The translations under genes were made by a program, and so were the position numbers. Positions 1 through 6,826 of a stretch of 6,826 nt of DNA are shown one piece after another. The first letter of the stretch is position 1. Every line of letters starts with the position of its first letter. Origin of the DNA: Sphingobacteriales bacterium (GTDB taxonomy: Bacteria; Bacteroidota; Bacteroidia; Sphingobacteriales; Sphingobacteriaceae); contig CANJWU010000064.1 of NCBI GenBank assembly GCA_947478655.1, positions 1-6,826 of the forward strand, given 5' to 3'. The notes under the pieces are model-generated. The model saw only the letters and a list, made by a program, of their open reading frames with translations, had not been told where the DNA came from and searched no databases.

Positions 1-1
1 A

Positions 2-3000
2 TTCGACGCAGCTCAGCAAAAGCAATTGCTTTCTTTGGCTAGCAAAATGGCTGCTCGAAAAATGAAAGCCGAACCAGAATACCTGGATTGGATGTTGACC
101 TACAATGATATTGCGCTAAGCGAATACAAACCTGCATTTGCGAAGACAAGTGAAATTCTAAATGCATTAATACCTCAAAAAAATAAAAATGCAAGTCGTT
201 TTTTAAATTTTACAGCAGATTTTTTTAAAGGCCAAATGTTGCACAAATCTAAAAGTGTACAATGGTTTTTTAATAGCACAAACTATGAAATGGTTTTTGA
301 TTCGATTCCTAAAATTAAAACCATTGGAAAAATTAATTTAATCACTACTTCTAGAGGAGATCGTTCGGTTATTTACCAAACAGAAGGTGTTTATTATCCT
401 TTAAGCAAAACCTGGAAAGCAGGCGCAGGCTTGGTAAATTGGACCAGAGGTGGATTAGATTCTTTGGTGGTTTATGCCACATTAAAAAATTATACCATTG
501 ATTGTACCAAGGCCGATTTTACTGCCGATTCGGTTTCTTTTTTTCACAAACAATTATTTAAAGATCCTTTGATTGGCCGATTCGAAGATCGTTTAAGTAC
601 CAATAACTCGCCAGAAAATGCCACATATCCAAAGTTTACGGCATACGAAAGAAATTACGATATCAAAGATTTTTTTAAAAATGTAGATTATCATGGTGGC
701 TTTAGTATGGCTGGTAGTAAGCTTTACGGCATTGGCACCGACGATCAAAAAGCATCTATCGCTATTTTTGTAAATAATAAAGTGGCGCTGAAAACTTTTT
801 CGAATGCCTTTATTTTACAAAAAGAAGAAATTATTGCCTTGCCTGCCGAGGTGGCCATTTACCTAGCCGAAGATTCTATTTATCATCCTGGTATCGAATT
901 TAGATTCAATGCAAAGCAAAGACAAGTGGTATTGTTGCGTAAAAAAGAGGGTATTGCTGCAGCCTCATTTTTCGATTCTTACCATCAAATGACCTTTGAA
1001 GTAGAGCGCATGCAGTGGGATATAGACAAAACGGAGATAGAGATGGGGATGATTAAAGGAAACTTTCAGCAAGAGTCTTATTTCGAGTCGAAGAATTTTT
1101 ATAAGCTTGCCAATTTTAGAAAAGTTTCGGGTATTGCAGAAGTAAATCCTTTAACAATTTTAAAAAGAATTGCTACGCAACAACAAACCAATGAAATTAG
1201 TATTGCCAGTTATGCTGCTGCCGTAAAATTAAAAGAGCAAGATGTAATTGGTTTGCTACGATCATTGCTAGCAGAAGGTTATATAGGTTTGAACGAAAAT
1301 AGAGGTTGGATTTATGTGAAAGAAAAAACCTTCAATTATATAAAAAATGAAGCCGGTAAATTGGATTATGATGTGATTCGCTTTGCCTCTTTGTCGGATC
1401 AAAGTATCAATGCAAGGTTAAATTTACTCAACAAAGATTTAGATATAGTAGGGGTGTCGCAAATATTTTTAAGCGATTCGCAAAGTGTAAATATTCGTCC
1501 AGCTGCAGGTGTTTTAAAGGTGAAAGCCAATAGAGACATGGAGTTTAGCGGAAAGGTACATGCCGGAACGCTCGATTTTTATGGCACCAATTTTACTTTT
1601 AATTACAATCGCTTTACCATCGATATGCCAAAAGTTGATTCGATGAAAATTAAAGTCTTAGGTAAAGAAAATTTTAATGGACAAAAAGAATTAATTAGTT
1701 TAAAAACCGTATTGAGAGATATCGATGGTGTGTTATATATCGATGATATGGACAATAAATCTGGCCTAAAAAAATATTCTCAATATCCTTTGTTTCAAGC
1801 AAACAGTGTTTCTTACGTGTATTACGATTACCCATATGTTCAAAAGGGCGTATATAGGCGAGCCGATTTTTATTTTAAAATTAATCCTTTCATGATTGAC
1901 AGCTTGGACGACATAAGTTCGACGGCTGGTTTAACCTTCCCTGGAAATTTTCACTCAGGAGGTATATTTCCCGACTTTGACGAGACTTTAACCTATCAAC
2001 CCGATACTTCGCTGGGTTTTGTTACCTATGCGCCTCAAGGCGGTTATCCTTTGTATAAAGGCAAAGGTACTTACGAGAATCAAATTCGTTTAAGTGATAA
2101 AGGCTTATATGGTAAAGGTAAAATAGATTATTTAGCTTCAGTTACTATTTCGGATCAATTTTTGTTTTTATTGGATTCGATGAATGCAGCCATTGATCGA
2201 TTTGATTTAAAAAGAAAAGCAACGCATCCATTGGCTAAATCCATTCAATCTTATATGCATTGGGAACCTTACGAAGACAGTATGTTTGTGAAAAGTTTAG
2301 CTTTTCCAACAGATTTGTATGTGGGTAAAAATAATTTTAATGGAACGATTTGTTATACGCCTTCGGCCCTGAATGGAAATGGTTGGTCGAATATTAAAGG
2401 CGCTGCTATTTTTTCTCGCGATTTTGTATTTAATCCAGATGATTTTACAGCGGCACAAAGTATTGCCAAAATTAATGCAATAGATACCACCAAGCTGGCA
2501 TTAGAAGCCGGTAACGTACAGTCAAAAATTGATTTTATTGCAAAACAAGGTAGCTTTAAAACCAATGAGCGTAATGGTTTGGTGAAGTTCCCTGCTAATA
2601 ATTACGCAACCACTTTACCCGAGTTTGTTTGGTATTTCGATTTACAACAAATTACTTTTGCTAAAGGCAATACACCAGCAGATGCCTATTCATTTATTTC
2701 TACGCATCCATTACAAGATTCTTTACATTTCGAAGTAGATCATGCTTTATATAATTTACGATCGGTTGATTTAAAAATTGATGGCGCTGAAAAAATTAGG
2801 GTGGCGGATGCCGAAATTAGACCACACGATGCGCATGTAGAAATATTTGGTGATGCAATTATTAGGCGATTAGATTCTGCTGTAATTATAGCAAACGTAG
2901 AAACCAAATACCACGAATTATTTGATGCCAAAGTGGATATATATGCCAGAAGGAAATACAATGCCAATGCCTATTATGCTTATAAAACAAAGAAAGATAC

Positions 3001-4174
3001 ACTTGGGCAAATAATTCATTTCAACGAAATTAAAGTAGATTCTGGTTTTGCCACTTTAGGTAAGGGACAAATTGCAGATAGCATGCAATTTTTATTGAAT
3101 GCGAAATTAAAATATAAAGGCGATGTGTATTTACGCGCTGCAAATCCATACCTAGCTTACGATGGCTTTGTAAAAGTAAATACAAAAAGTACGGTCATTC
3201 AATCGCAATATTTTAGGTATAAAGGATTCATTAATCCAGATACGGTTCAACTAGCCATCAACGATCCGCGTGATGAGAATAAAAATAAAATTGCATCTGG
3301 GGTGCATATCGGCATTACAAATTACGAATCTTACGGTACTTTCTTGAGTAAGAAAATTGAGCCAAACGATGTGGATGTGCTCAATGTAGAAGGCAGTTTG
3401 ATATACGACGAAGAGCAAAAGTTATTTAAAATTGCACAAGCCGATAAGCTCTACGATTCGGTATTAAAAGGAGCATATTATACTTTTGATGAGGAAAACG
3501 AAACCGTTTTTGCAGAAGGTCCAATTAATTTAGGAGTAGATTTTGGATCTAAATTAAAAATAGTGAGTGCCGGAAATGTGAGCAGTAAAGTTACTGAGAA
3601 TTTATCTACGGTAGATTTAGTGATTGCATTAGATTTTGAGTTTCTAAAAGAGGCGACCCTATTGATGCATAAAGACATCGATTTAAATGGCTATGAAGCT
3701 GATCAAGACCGTAAAGATAGACCCGCTTTTGATAAGGCCATCGCAGAACTTTTACCAGATAAAGAAAGCAATAAATTTTTAAATGCTTTACATCAAGGTG
3801 GCCCTTATAATTTGCCTAAGTTATTTAATAGCGGATTGGTTATTTCTGATGCACAAATGGCATGGGATCAAACGCGCAGGTCGTGGCGCTCAACTACTGA
3901 TAAAATAGGCATCATGAGTAGTTATGATAAATCGATTAATAAAACATTCAAAGGCTATGTGGAAATTGTGAGAAAGAGAAGTGGAAATGTGCTGAATGTT
4001 TATTTTGAAATAACACCAGATGTATGGTATTTCTATACTTTCCGTCAAGGTCAAATGGAAGCTATTTCTTCGAATGCCGATTTCAATAAAATATTAACAG
4101 AAAAAACCAAAGGAGATTCACCTTTTAGTATTTCTGCAATGAAAAGAAAGTTAGATTTTGTAAGGTCTTTTTAA
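2..4174 (+). CDS. Very large beta-rich protein of unknown function, 5' end outside the window
   Basis: The frame is open from the first complete codon at position 2 to the TAA at 4172-4174. This gives 1390 residues with no start needed inside the window, so the gene is truncated at its 5' end; the TTG at 26 and the ATG at 47 are internal codons. I do not recognise a characterised family, but the style matches long (about 1500-residue) uncharacterised proteins found across Bacteroidota (recollection, not a search). Residues are counted from position 2. Residues 1-80 look helical and charged. Residues about 90-375 are alternating short strands rich in Gly, Asp and aromatics. Residues about 384-463 look like a winged helix. 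Residues about 490-1280 return to strand-rich repeats with recurring 'GxGxxxY/F' turns. A helical stretch (about 1240-1275, with DRKDRPAFDKAIAELLP) precedes a C-terminal strand-rich domain containing GYVEIVRKRSGNVLNVYFEI. There is no evident catalytic motif or membrane helix in the visible part; any signal peptide would lie upstream. It sits 9 bases before mpl, which suggests an envelope role (inference). Certain as a gene, unknown in function. Confidence 0.93.
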   Translation, partial: FDAAQQKQLLSLASKMAARKMKAEPEYLDWMLTYNDIALSEYKPAFAKTSEILNALIPQKNKNASRFLNFTADFFKGQMLHKSKSVQWFFNSTNYEMVFDSIPKIKTIGKINLITTSRGDRSVIYQTEGVYYPLSKTWKAGAGLVNWTRGGLDSLVVYATLKNYTIDCTKADFTADSVSFFHKQLFKDPLIGRFEDRLSTNNSPENATYPKFTAYERNYDIKDFFKNVDYHGGFSMAGSKLYGIGTDDQKASIAIFVNNKVALKTFSNAFILQKEEIIALPAEVAIYLAEDSIYHPGIEFRFNAKQRQVVLLRKKEGIAAASFFDSYHQMTFEVERMQWDIDKTEIEMGMIKGNFQQESYFESKNFYKLANFRKVSGIAEVNPLTILKRIATQQQTNEISIASYAAAVKLKEQDVIGLLRSLLAEGYIGLNENRGWIYVKEKTFNYIKNEAGKLDYDVIRFASLSDQSINARLNLLNKDLDIVGVSQIFLSDSQSVNIRPAAGVLKVKANRDMEFSGKVHAGTLDFYGTNFTFNYNRFTIDMPKVDSMKIKVLGKENFNGQKELISLKTVLRDIDGVLYIDDMDNKSGLKKYSQYPLFQANSVSYVYYDYPYVQKGVYRRADFYFKINPFMIDSLDDISSTAGLTFPGNFHSGGIFPDFDETLTYQPDTSLGFVTYAPQGGYPLYKGKGTYENQIRLSDKGLYGKGKIDYLASVTISDQFLFLLDSMNAAIDRFDLKRKATHPLAKSIQSYMHWEPYEDSMFVKSLAFPTDLYVGKNNFNGTICYTPSALNGNGWSNIKGAAIFSRDFVFNPDDFTAAQSIAKINAIDTTKLALEAGNVQSKIDFIAKQGSFKTNERNGLVKFPANNYATTLPEFVWYFDLQQITFAKGNTPADAYSFISTHPLQDSLHFEVDHALYNLRSVDLKIDGAEKIRVADAEIRPHDAHVEIFGDAIIRRLDSAVIIANVETKYHELFDAKVDIYARRKYNANAYYAYKTKKDTLGQIIHFNEIKVDSGFATLGKGQIADSMQFLLNAKLKYKGDVYLRAANPYLAYDGFVKVNTKSTVIQSQYFRYKGFINPDTVQLAINDPRDENKNKIASGVHIGITNYESYGTFLSKKIEPNDVDVLNVEGSLIYDEEQKLFKIAQADKLYDSVLKGAYYTFDEENETVFAEGPINLGVDFGSKLKIVSAGNVSSKVTENLSTVDLVIALDFEFLKEATLLMHKDIDLNGYEADQDRKDRPAFDKAIAELLPDKESNKFLNALHQGGPYNLPKLFNSGLVISDAQMAWDQTRRSWRSTTDKIGIMSSYDKSINKTFKGYVEIVRKRSGNVLNVYFEITPDVWYFYTFRQGQMEAISSNADFNKILTEKTKGDSPFSISAMKRKLDFVRSF
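1151..1390 (+). other. Winged-helix-like segment inside the large protein
   Basis: Residues about 384-463 of the protein differ from the strand-rich sequence on both sides. The order is a helix (LTILKRIATQQQ), a helix (SIASYAAAVKL), a helix (KEQDVIGLLRSLLAEG), then a short hairpin-like stretch (YIGLNENRGWIYVKEKTF) and a further helix (NYIKNEAGKLDYDVIRF). This helix-helix-helix-wing order and the 'LL..L..EGYI' ending resemble MarR-like or other winged helix-turn-helix folds. The resemblance is by eye only. In a protein that is otherwise beta-rich and probably exported, the fold is more likely a structural or protein-binding module than a DNA-binding one. Confidence 0.45.
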
Positions 4175-4183
4175 ATTAAATAA

Positions 4184-5548
4184 ATGAAAATACATTTTAT
4201 TGCTATTGGCGGAAGTGCCATGCATAATTTAGCCATTGCGCTGCATAAAAAAGGATATCAAGTAACTGGTTCCGACGATGAAATTGTAGAACCATCTAAA
4301 TCGCGTTTAGCATCTTATCAATTATTGCCCGCAAAAGAAGGTTGGAACGAAGCGGCCATTACGCCCGATTTACATGCGGTAATTTTAGGAATGCATGCCC
4401 GAGCAGACAACCCAGAGCTATTGAAAGCAAAGGAATTGGGTTTGCCAATATTTTCTTACCCCGAATATTTATACGAACAATCGAAAGATAAAAAACGCGT
4501 AGTCATAGGAGGTAGCCATGGAAAAACTTCTATTACCGCCATGATTTTGCATGTACTTCAAGCCAATCATTTTCCAATAGATTATATGGTTGGTGCGCAA
4601 TTGCGTGGTTTCGATACCATGGTTAAAATTACCGACGATGCGAAAACAATTATTTTAGAAGGAGATGAATATTTATCATCACCCATAGATCGCAGACCAA
4701 AGTTTCATTTATACAAAGGTCATGTTGCGGTGCTCAGTGGCATTGCCTGGGATCACATCAATGTCTTCCCAACCTTCGAAATTTATTTGCAACAATTTGC
4801 ACAATTCATAGATACTTTGGAGCCCAATGCAGTCTTAATTTATTCGGCAAAGGATGCGGTATTATCCAATTTAGTGATCCAACATCCCAGAACAGACATC
4901 CGCAAAATTCCATATTTAGCGCATGATGCTAGCACCACAGAAGGCATCACCTATTTAACAACAGCTACAGGGGCAGTGCCTTTGCGAATTTTTGGAGATC
5001 ATAATTTACAAAATATTAACGCTGCTAAATTGGTGTGTATGGAATTGGGTTTAGCCGAATCCGATTTCTACCAACATATGCAAACTTTTAATGGTGCCTC
5101 TAAACGATTAGAACTCATTGCAAAAAATAAATCGTGTAATGCCTATAAAGATTTTGCACATTCTCCTTCTAAATTAATGGCAACAACGGCCGCTGTTAAA
5201 AATCAATTTGAAAACAGAAAATTAATTGCTTGTATGGAGTTGCATACCTTTAGTAGTTTAACCGCGGAGTTTTTAAAAGAATACCATGGTTGCATGAATA
5301 CCGCAGACGAAGCGATTGTATATTTCAATCCACATACCATTGCACATAAAAAATTAGCACCCATTAGCATCGAACAAGTAACCGCTGCTTTTGCGCGCGA
5401 AGATTTAATGGTCTTTACCGAATCGGATAAATTGCAAGCTTATTTGAAGTCAAAACGATGGGAAAACTGCAATTTACTTTTAATGAGCTCGGGTAATTTT
5501 GATGGCATACACATGGAAAGTTTTGCTGAAGAATTGCTATCCGAATAA
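4184..5548 (+). CDS. mpl: Mpl-type Mur ligase (UDP-MurNAc:L-Ala-gamma-D-Glu-meso-DAP ligase)
   Basis: Complete protein of 454 residues; E. coli Mpl is about 457. Mpl is a cytoplasmic, ATP-dependent enzyme that joins recycled murein tripeptide directly to UDP-N-acetylmuramate and so feeds peptidoglycan recycling. The three Mur-ligase domains are visible. The N-terminal Rossmann-like UDP-binding domain starts with IHFIAIGGSAMHNLA (residues 3-17) and has TGSDDEI (28-34). The central ATPase has the P-loop GGSHGKTS (109-116), GDEY (160-163) with the acidic metal ligand E162, WDHINVF (189-195) with H191, and DHNLQN (272-277). The C-terminal domain has KRLE (307-310) with R308, YKDFAH (321-326) with D323, and MSSGNFDGIH (434-443). 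All residues I know as invariant in Mur ligases are therefore present. Departures from E. coli Mpl are KDFAHSP for DDFAHHP and ELHTFSSL for the EPRSNT region; I recall both as usual in Bacteroidota. The ATG lies 9 bases after the upstream stop with no Shine-Dalgarno, so co-transcription is likely. MurC is the main alternative; the SAMHNLA start and GNFDGIH end favour Mpl. Confidence 0.9.
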   Translation: MKIHFIAIGGSAMHNLAIALHKKGYQVTGSDDEIVEPSKSRLASYQLLPAKEGWNEAAITPDLHAVILGMHARADNPELLKAKELGLPIFSYPEYLYEQSKDKKRVVIGGSHGKTSITAMILHVLQANHFPIDYMVGAQLRGFDTMVKITDDAKTIILEGDEYLSSPIDRRPKFHLYKGHVAVLSGIAWDHINVFPTFEIYLQQFAQFIDTLEPNAVLIYSAKDAVLSNLVIQHPRTDIRKIPYLAHDASTTEGITYLTTATGAVPLRIFGDHNLQNINAAKLVCMELGLAESDFYQHMQTFNGASKRLELIAKNKSCNAYKDFAHSPSKLMATTAAVKNQFENRKLIACMELHTFSSLTAEFLKEYHGCMNTADEAIVYFNPHTIAHKKLAPISIEQVTAAFAREDLMVFTESDKLQAYLKSKRWENCNLLLMSSGNFDGIHMESFAEELLSE

Positions 5549-5550
5549 CT

Positions 5551-5586
5551 TTTAAGCTTAAATCGCTACAAAAGCGCGATTTTAAA
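5551..5586 (+). terminator. Terminator-like hairpin after mpl
   Basis: AAATCGC (5560-5566) pairs with GCGATTT (5576-5582), giving a perfect 7-bp stem with a 9-base loop, followed at once by a T- and A-rich stretch. An alternative fold pairs CGCT (5564-5567) with AGCG (5573-5576) and then AAAT with ATTT across a 2-base bulge. It begins 12 bases after the mpl stop, where a terminator is expected. The stem is short and the T-run is interrupted, so termination strength is uncertain. The left side also contains a perfect 12-base palindrome, TTTAAGCTTAAA (5551-5562). Confidence 0.45.
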
Positions 5587-5610
5587 GATTTTATACTTTG
5601 CGTAAACTCT

Positions 5611-5657
5611 TGATTTACTGAAGATAATAAGCGTATTGTGGATATCTTGATAAATCA
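5611..5657. repeat. Imperfect inverted repeat between mpl and ftsK
   Basis: Two nested, collinear pairs of arms are present. TGATTTA (5611-5617) is complementary to TAAATCA (5651-5657), and AAGATA (5621-5626) is complementary to TATCTT (5643-5648). A small internal loop (CTG against GA) separates them, and a 16-base apical loop (5627-5642) closes the structure. It is too far from a T-run to be a convincing terminator and lies about 24 bases upstream of the proposed ftsK -33 element, so it could be an operator or an mRNA 3'-end structure. The arms are AT-rich, so chance cannot be excluded. Confidence 0.4.
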
Positions 5658-5680
5658 GAAAAACTTCTTCACATACACAT

Positions 5681-5707
5681 TTTGCAATTTTTATAAATTT
5701 ATATTTG
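5681..5707 (+). promoter_or_regulatory. Bacteroidota-type promoter for ftsK
   Basis: TATATTTG (5700-5707) is a perfect match to the TAnnTTTG -7 element of the Bacteroidota primary sigma factor. A TTTG at 5681-5684 could be the -33 element, but the 15-base spacer is shorter than the usual 17-23. Transcription would start near 5712-5715, leaving a leader of only about 10 bases before the ATG at 5724. The -7 match is good and the -33 is doubtful. Confidence 0.5.
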
Positions 5708-5723
5708 CATTTAAAGCAAAATA

Positions 5724-6826
5724 ATGGCTAATAAATTAAAATCACCATTACCAACAGAGATACAGGAGCAAGAATCGGAACCCGTTTCGATCGCAAATTC
5801 TGCGCCTAAAAAATCGGAGAAGGTAAATGCGGCAAAAGCAAAGCAAACAGAAAAGTCTTTTTCTTTTTTAGATTTCTTTACCGACGGACGCGCTGTTAAA
5901 ATATCGGGTTTACTTTTATTACTATGTTCACTTTATTTCTTTGTTGCTTTCTGTGCTTTTTTATTAACCTGGCAAGATGACCAAAGTGTGGTTGCCAATG
6001 CAGGCCTTAATATTCTTTTTGATGCCCAAAACAATAAAGTAGAAAATTGGCTTGGCATAACAGGTGCATTAATTTCGCATATTTTTATTCACAGATGGTT
6101 TGGCATCGCTTCTTTTATATTTGTATTTACTTTTTTTCTATTAGGCTTTAGAATTTTATTTAAAGTTGCTTTATTAAATATTTCTAAAAGTATCGCCTAT
6201 TCCTTATTCCTATTGGTTTTCATCTCTGCCACTATTGGTTTCATCATTAGTTTTATTCAAACAGATTATTACTTTTTGGCCGGTGGTTATGGCATTTCCA
6301 TCAATGCTTTTTTAAATGCCATATTAGGTAAAATTGGAACGGCAGGTTTATTGATATTTGCTGGAATAAGTTGTTTAGTCATCGCTTATAATTTTGAATT
6401 TAAATCGCCTATCAAAAAGCTTGAAAAGAAAATTATTGATACACTTGATGAAGAAGCCCTATTGCCTGTAGAAGCCAATCGTAAAGCGGAATTAATTAAG
6501 CCAGAATTTGAAGCAAAACCTACCTCGGTGGAGTTTCCAATTTTAAATAAACCATTGAACGAAGCACAAATGCCGGTTTTAAAACAGGCAGAAGATAGCA
6601 TGGAGCTAATGAGCGAAATGGATTCTGAACCCGAAACCGAATCTGCAGAAGAGGCATTCGAAACGGTTTCGTACAAAAAACCAAACCCAATTGAAGCGGA
6701 AGAAGTTCCTTTAGAAATGGCTATTGTAGCACCCGAAGCTACTCCAGAAATTGGAAGCCCGACCGATACCGATTTATTAGCGGCAAACTTGGTAAAAGAA
6801 TTAGGCGAGTACGATCCAACCCTCGA
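5724..6826 (+). CDS. ftsK: FtsK/SpoIIIE-type DNA translocase, N-terminal part, runs off the right edge
   Basis: The frame is open from the ATG at 5724 to the window edge (367 codons plus 2 bases). An in-frame TAA at 5712-5714 rules out a longer start. FtsK is a septum-anchored ATP-driven DNA pump that coordinates division with chromosome segregation. Residues 1-56 are a polar, Lys/Glu-rich cytoplasmic tail. Hydrophobic membrane segments follow at about 59-83, 126-148, 156-178 and 205-222, with a further amphipathic or re-entrant stretch at about 109-124 (NWLGITGALISHIF). The WLGxxGAxxSHxFIxxxFGIASF pattern fits the FtsK 4TM domain as I know it from Bacteroidota. Residues 235-350 are a Glu/Pro-rich acidic linker. 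The visible end, ELGEYDPTL, matches the sequence that in Bacteroidota FtsK proteins leads into the conserved alpha/beta region ahead of the motor. The Walker motifs and gamma domain would lie downstream and cannot be checked. There is no Shine-Dalgarno sequence. It probably has its own promoter and is separate from the mpl transcript. Confidence 0.87.
   Translation, partial: MANKLKSPLPTEIQEQESEPVSIANSAPKKSEKVNAAKAKQTEKSFSFLDFFTDGRAVKISGLLLLLCSLYFFVAFCAFLLTWQDDQSVVANAGLNILFDAQNNKVENWLGITGALISHIFIHRWFGIASFIFVFTFFLLGFRILFKVALLNISKSIAYSLFLLVFISATIGFIISFIQTDYYFLAGGYGISINAFLNAILGKIGTAGLLIFAGISCLVIAYNFEFKSPIKKLEKKIIDTLDEEALLPVEANRKAELIKPEFEAKPTSVEFPILNKPLNEAQMPVLKQAEDSMELMSEMDSEPETESAEEAFETVSYKKPNPIEAEEVPLEMAIVAPEATPEIGSPTDTDLLAANLVKELGEYDPTL

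Noticed and set aside
26..52. TTG at 26 or ATG at 47 as the start of the large gene
   Set aside because: The frame is open to the left edge with no stop, there is no ribosome-binding or promoter signal nearby, and the protein begins mid-helix; the gene is simply cut by the window.
2221..2715. Short direct repeat ACGCATCCATT (near 2222 and 2702), both encoding Thr-His-Pro-Leu
   Set aside because: The shared stretch is only about 11 bases, the surrounding protein sequences do not align, and no repeat unit follows from it.
2353..3678. Three minus-strand open frames of 66-75 codons (2353-2565, 2740-2967, 3478-3678)
   Set aside because: All lie antisense within the long beta-rich protein, have no start signals or recognisable protein features, and are expected by chance opposite an AT-rich gene.
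5591..5600. Possible second -7 element (TATACTTTG) after the terminator-like hairpin
   Set aside because: The spacing between TA and TTTG is off by one from TAnnTTTG and no -33 element is placed correctly.
5549..5723. Small gene or RNA gene in the gap
   Set aside because: No open frame with a start signal of meaningful length and no tRNA-like cloverleaf; the gap is explained better by hairpins and a promoter.
6386..6676. Minus-strand open frame of 96 codons, serine-rich
   Set aside because: Its Ser-rich composition is the reverse-strand reading of the Glu-rich acidic linker codons of ftsK; no independent gene signal.
1..6826. CRISPR, mobile element, toxin-antitoxin or defence system
   Set aside because: No repeat array, transposase, terminal repeats or defence motifs are visible; gene content is core envelope and division type.

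Overview
The window is AT-rich, densely coding DNA, with every gene on the + strand. Several things point to a member of the Bacteroidota (Bacteroidetes). Translation starts lack a Shine-Dalgarno sequence and have A-rich leaders. The last gene is preceded by a TAnnTTTG-type -7 promoter element. The Mur ligase carries the motif variants I associate with Bacteroidota, and the large first protein resembles long uncharacterised proteins of that phylum. I cannot name a genus.

Layout: (1) positions 2-4174 hold the 3' part of a very large gene that enters from the left edge. It encodes at least 1390 residues of a mostly beta-strand protein of unknown function with a winged-helix-like segment inside it. 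(2) After only 9 bases comes a complete Mpl-type Mur ligase (4184-5548), a peptidoglycan-recycling enzyme, probably in the same transcript. (3) A 175-base gap (5549-5723) holds a terminator-like hairpin, a longer imperfect inverted repeat whose loop contains a near-match to a DnaA box, and a Bacteroidota-type promoter. (4) From 5724 to the right edge runs the N-terminal part of an FtsK/SpoIIIE-type DNA translocase: its membrane anchor and acidic linker, with the ATPase motor beyond the window.

The common theme is the cell envelope and division. Mpl re-ligates recycled murein tripeptide to UDP-MurNAc, and FtsK links septum formation to chromosome segregation. The giant protein may belong to the envelope too, but that is inferred only from its neighbour and its beta-rich sequence. 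I see no mobile element, CRISPR array, RNA gene or defence system. The most open questions are the function of the giant protein and the substrate of the divergent Mpl.
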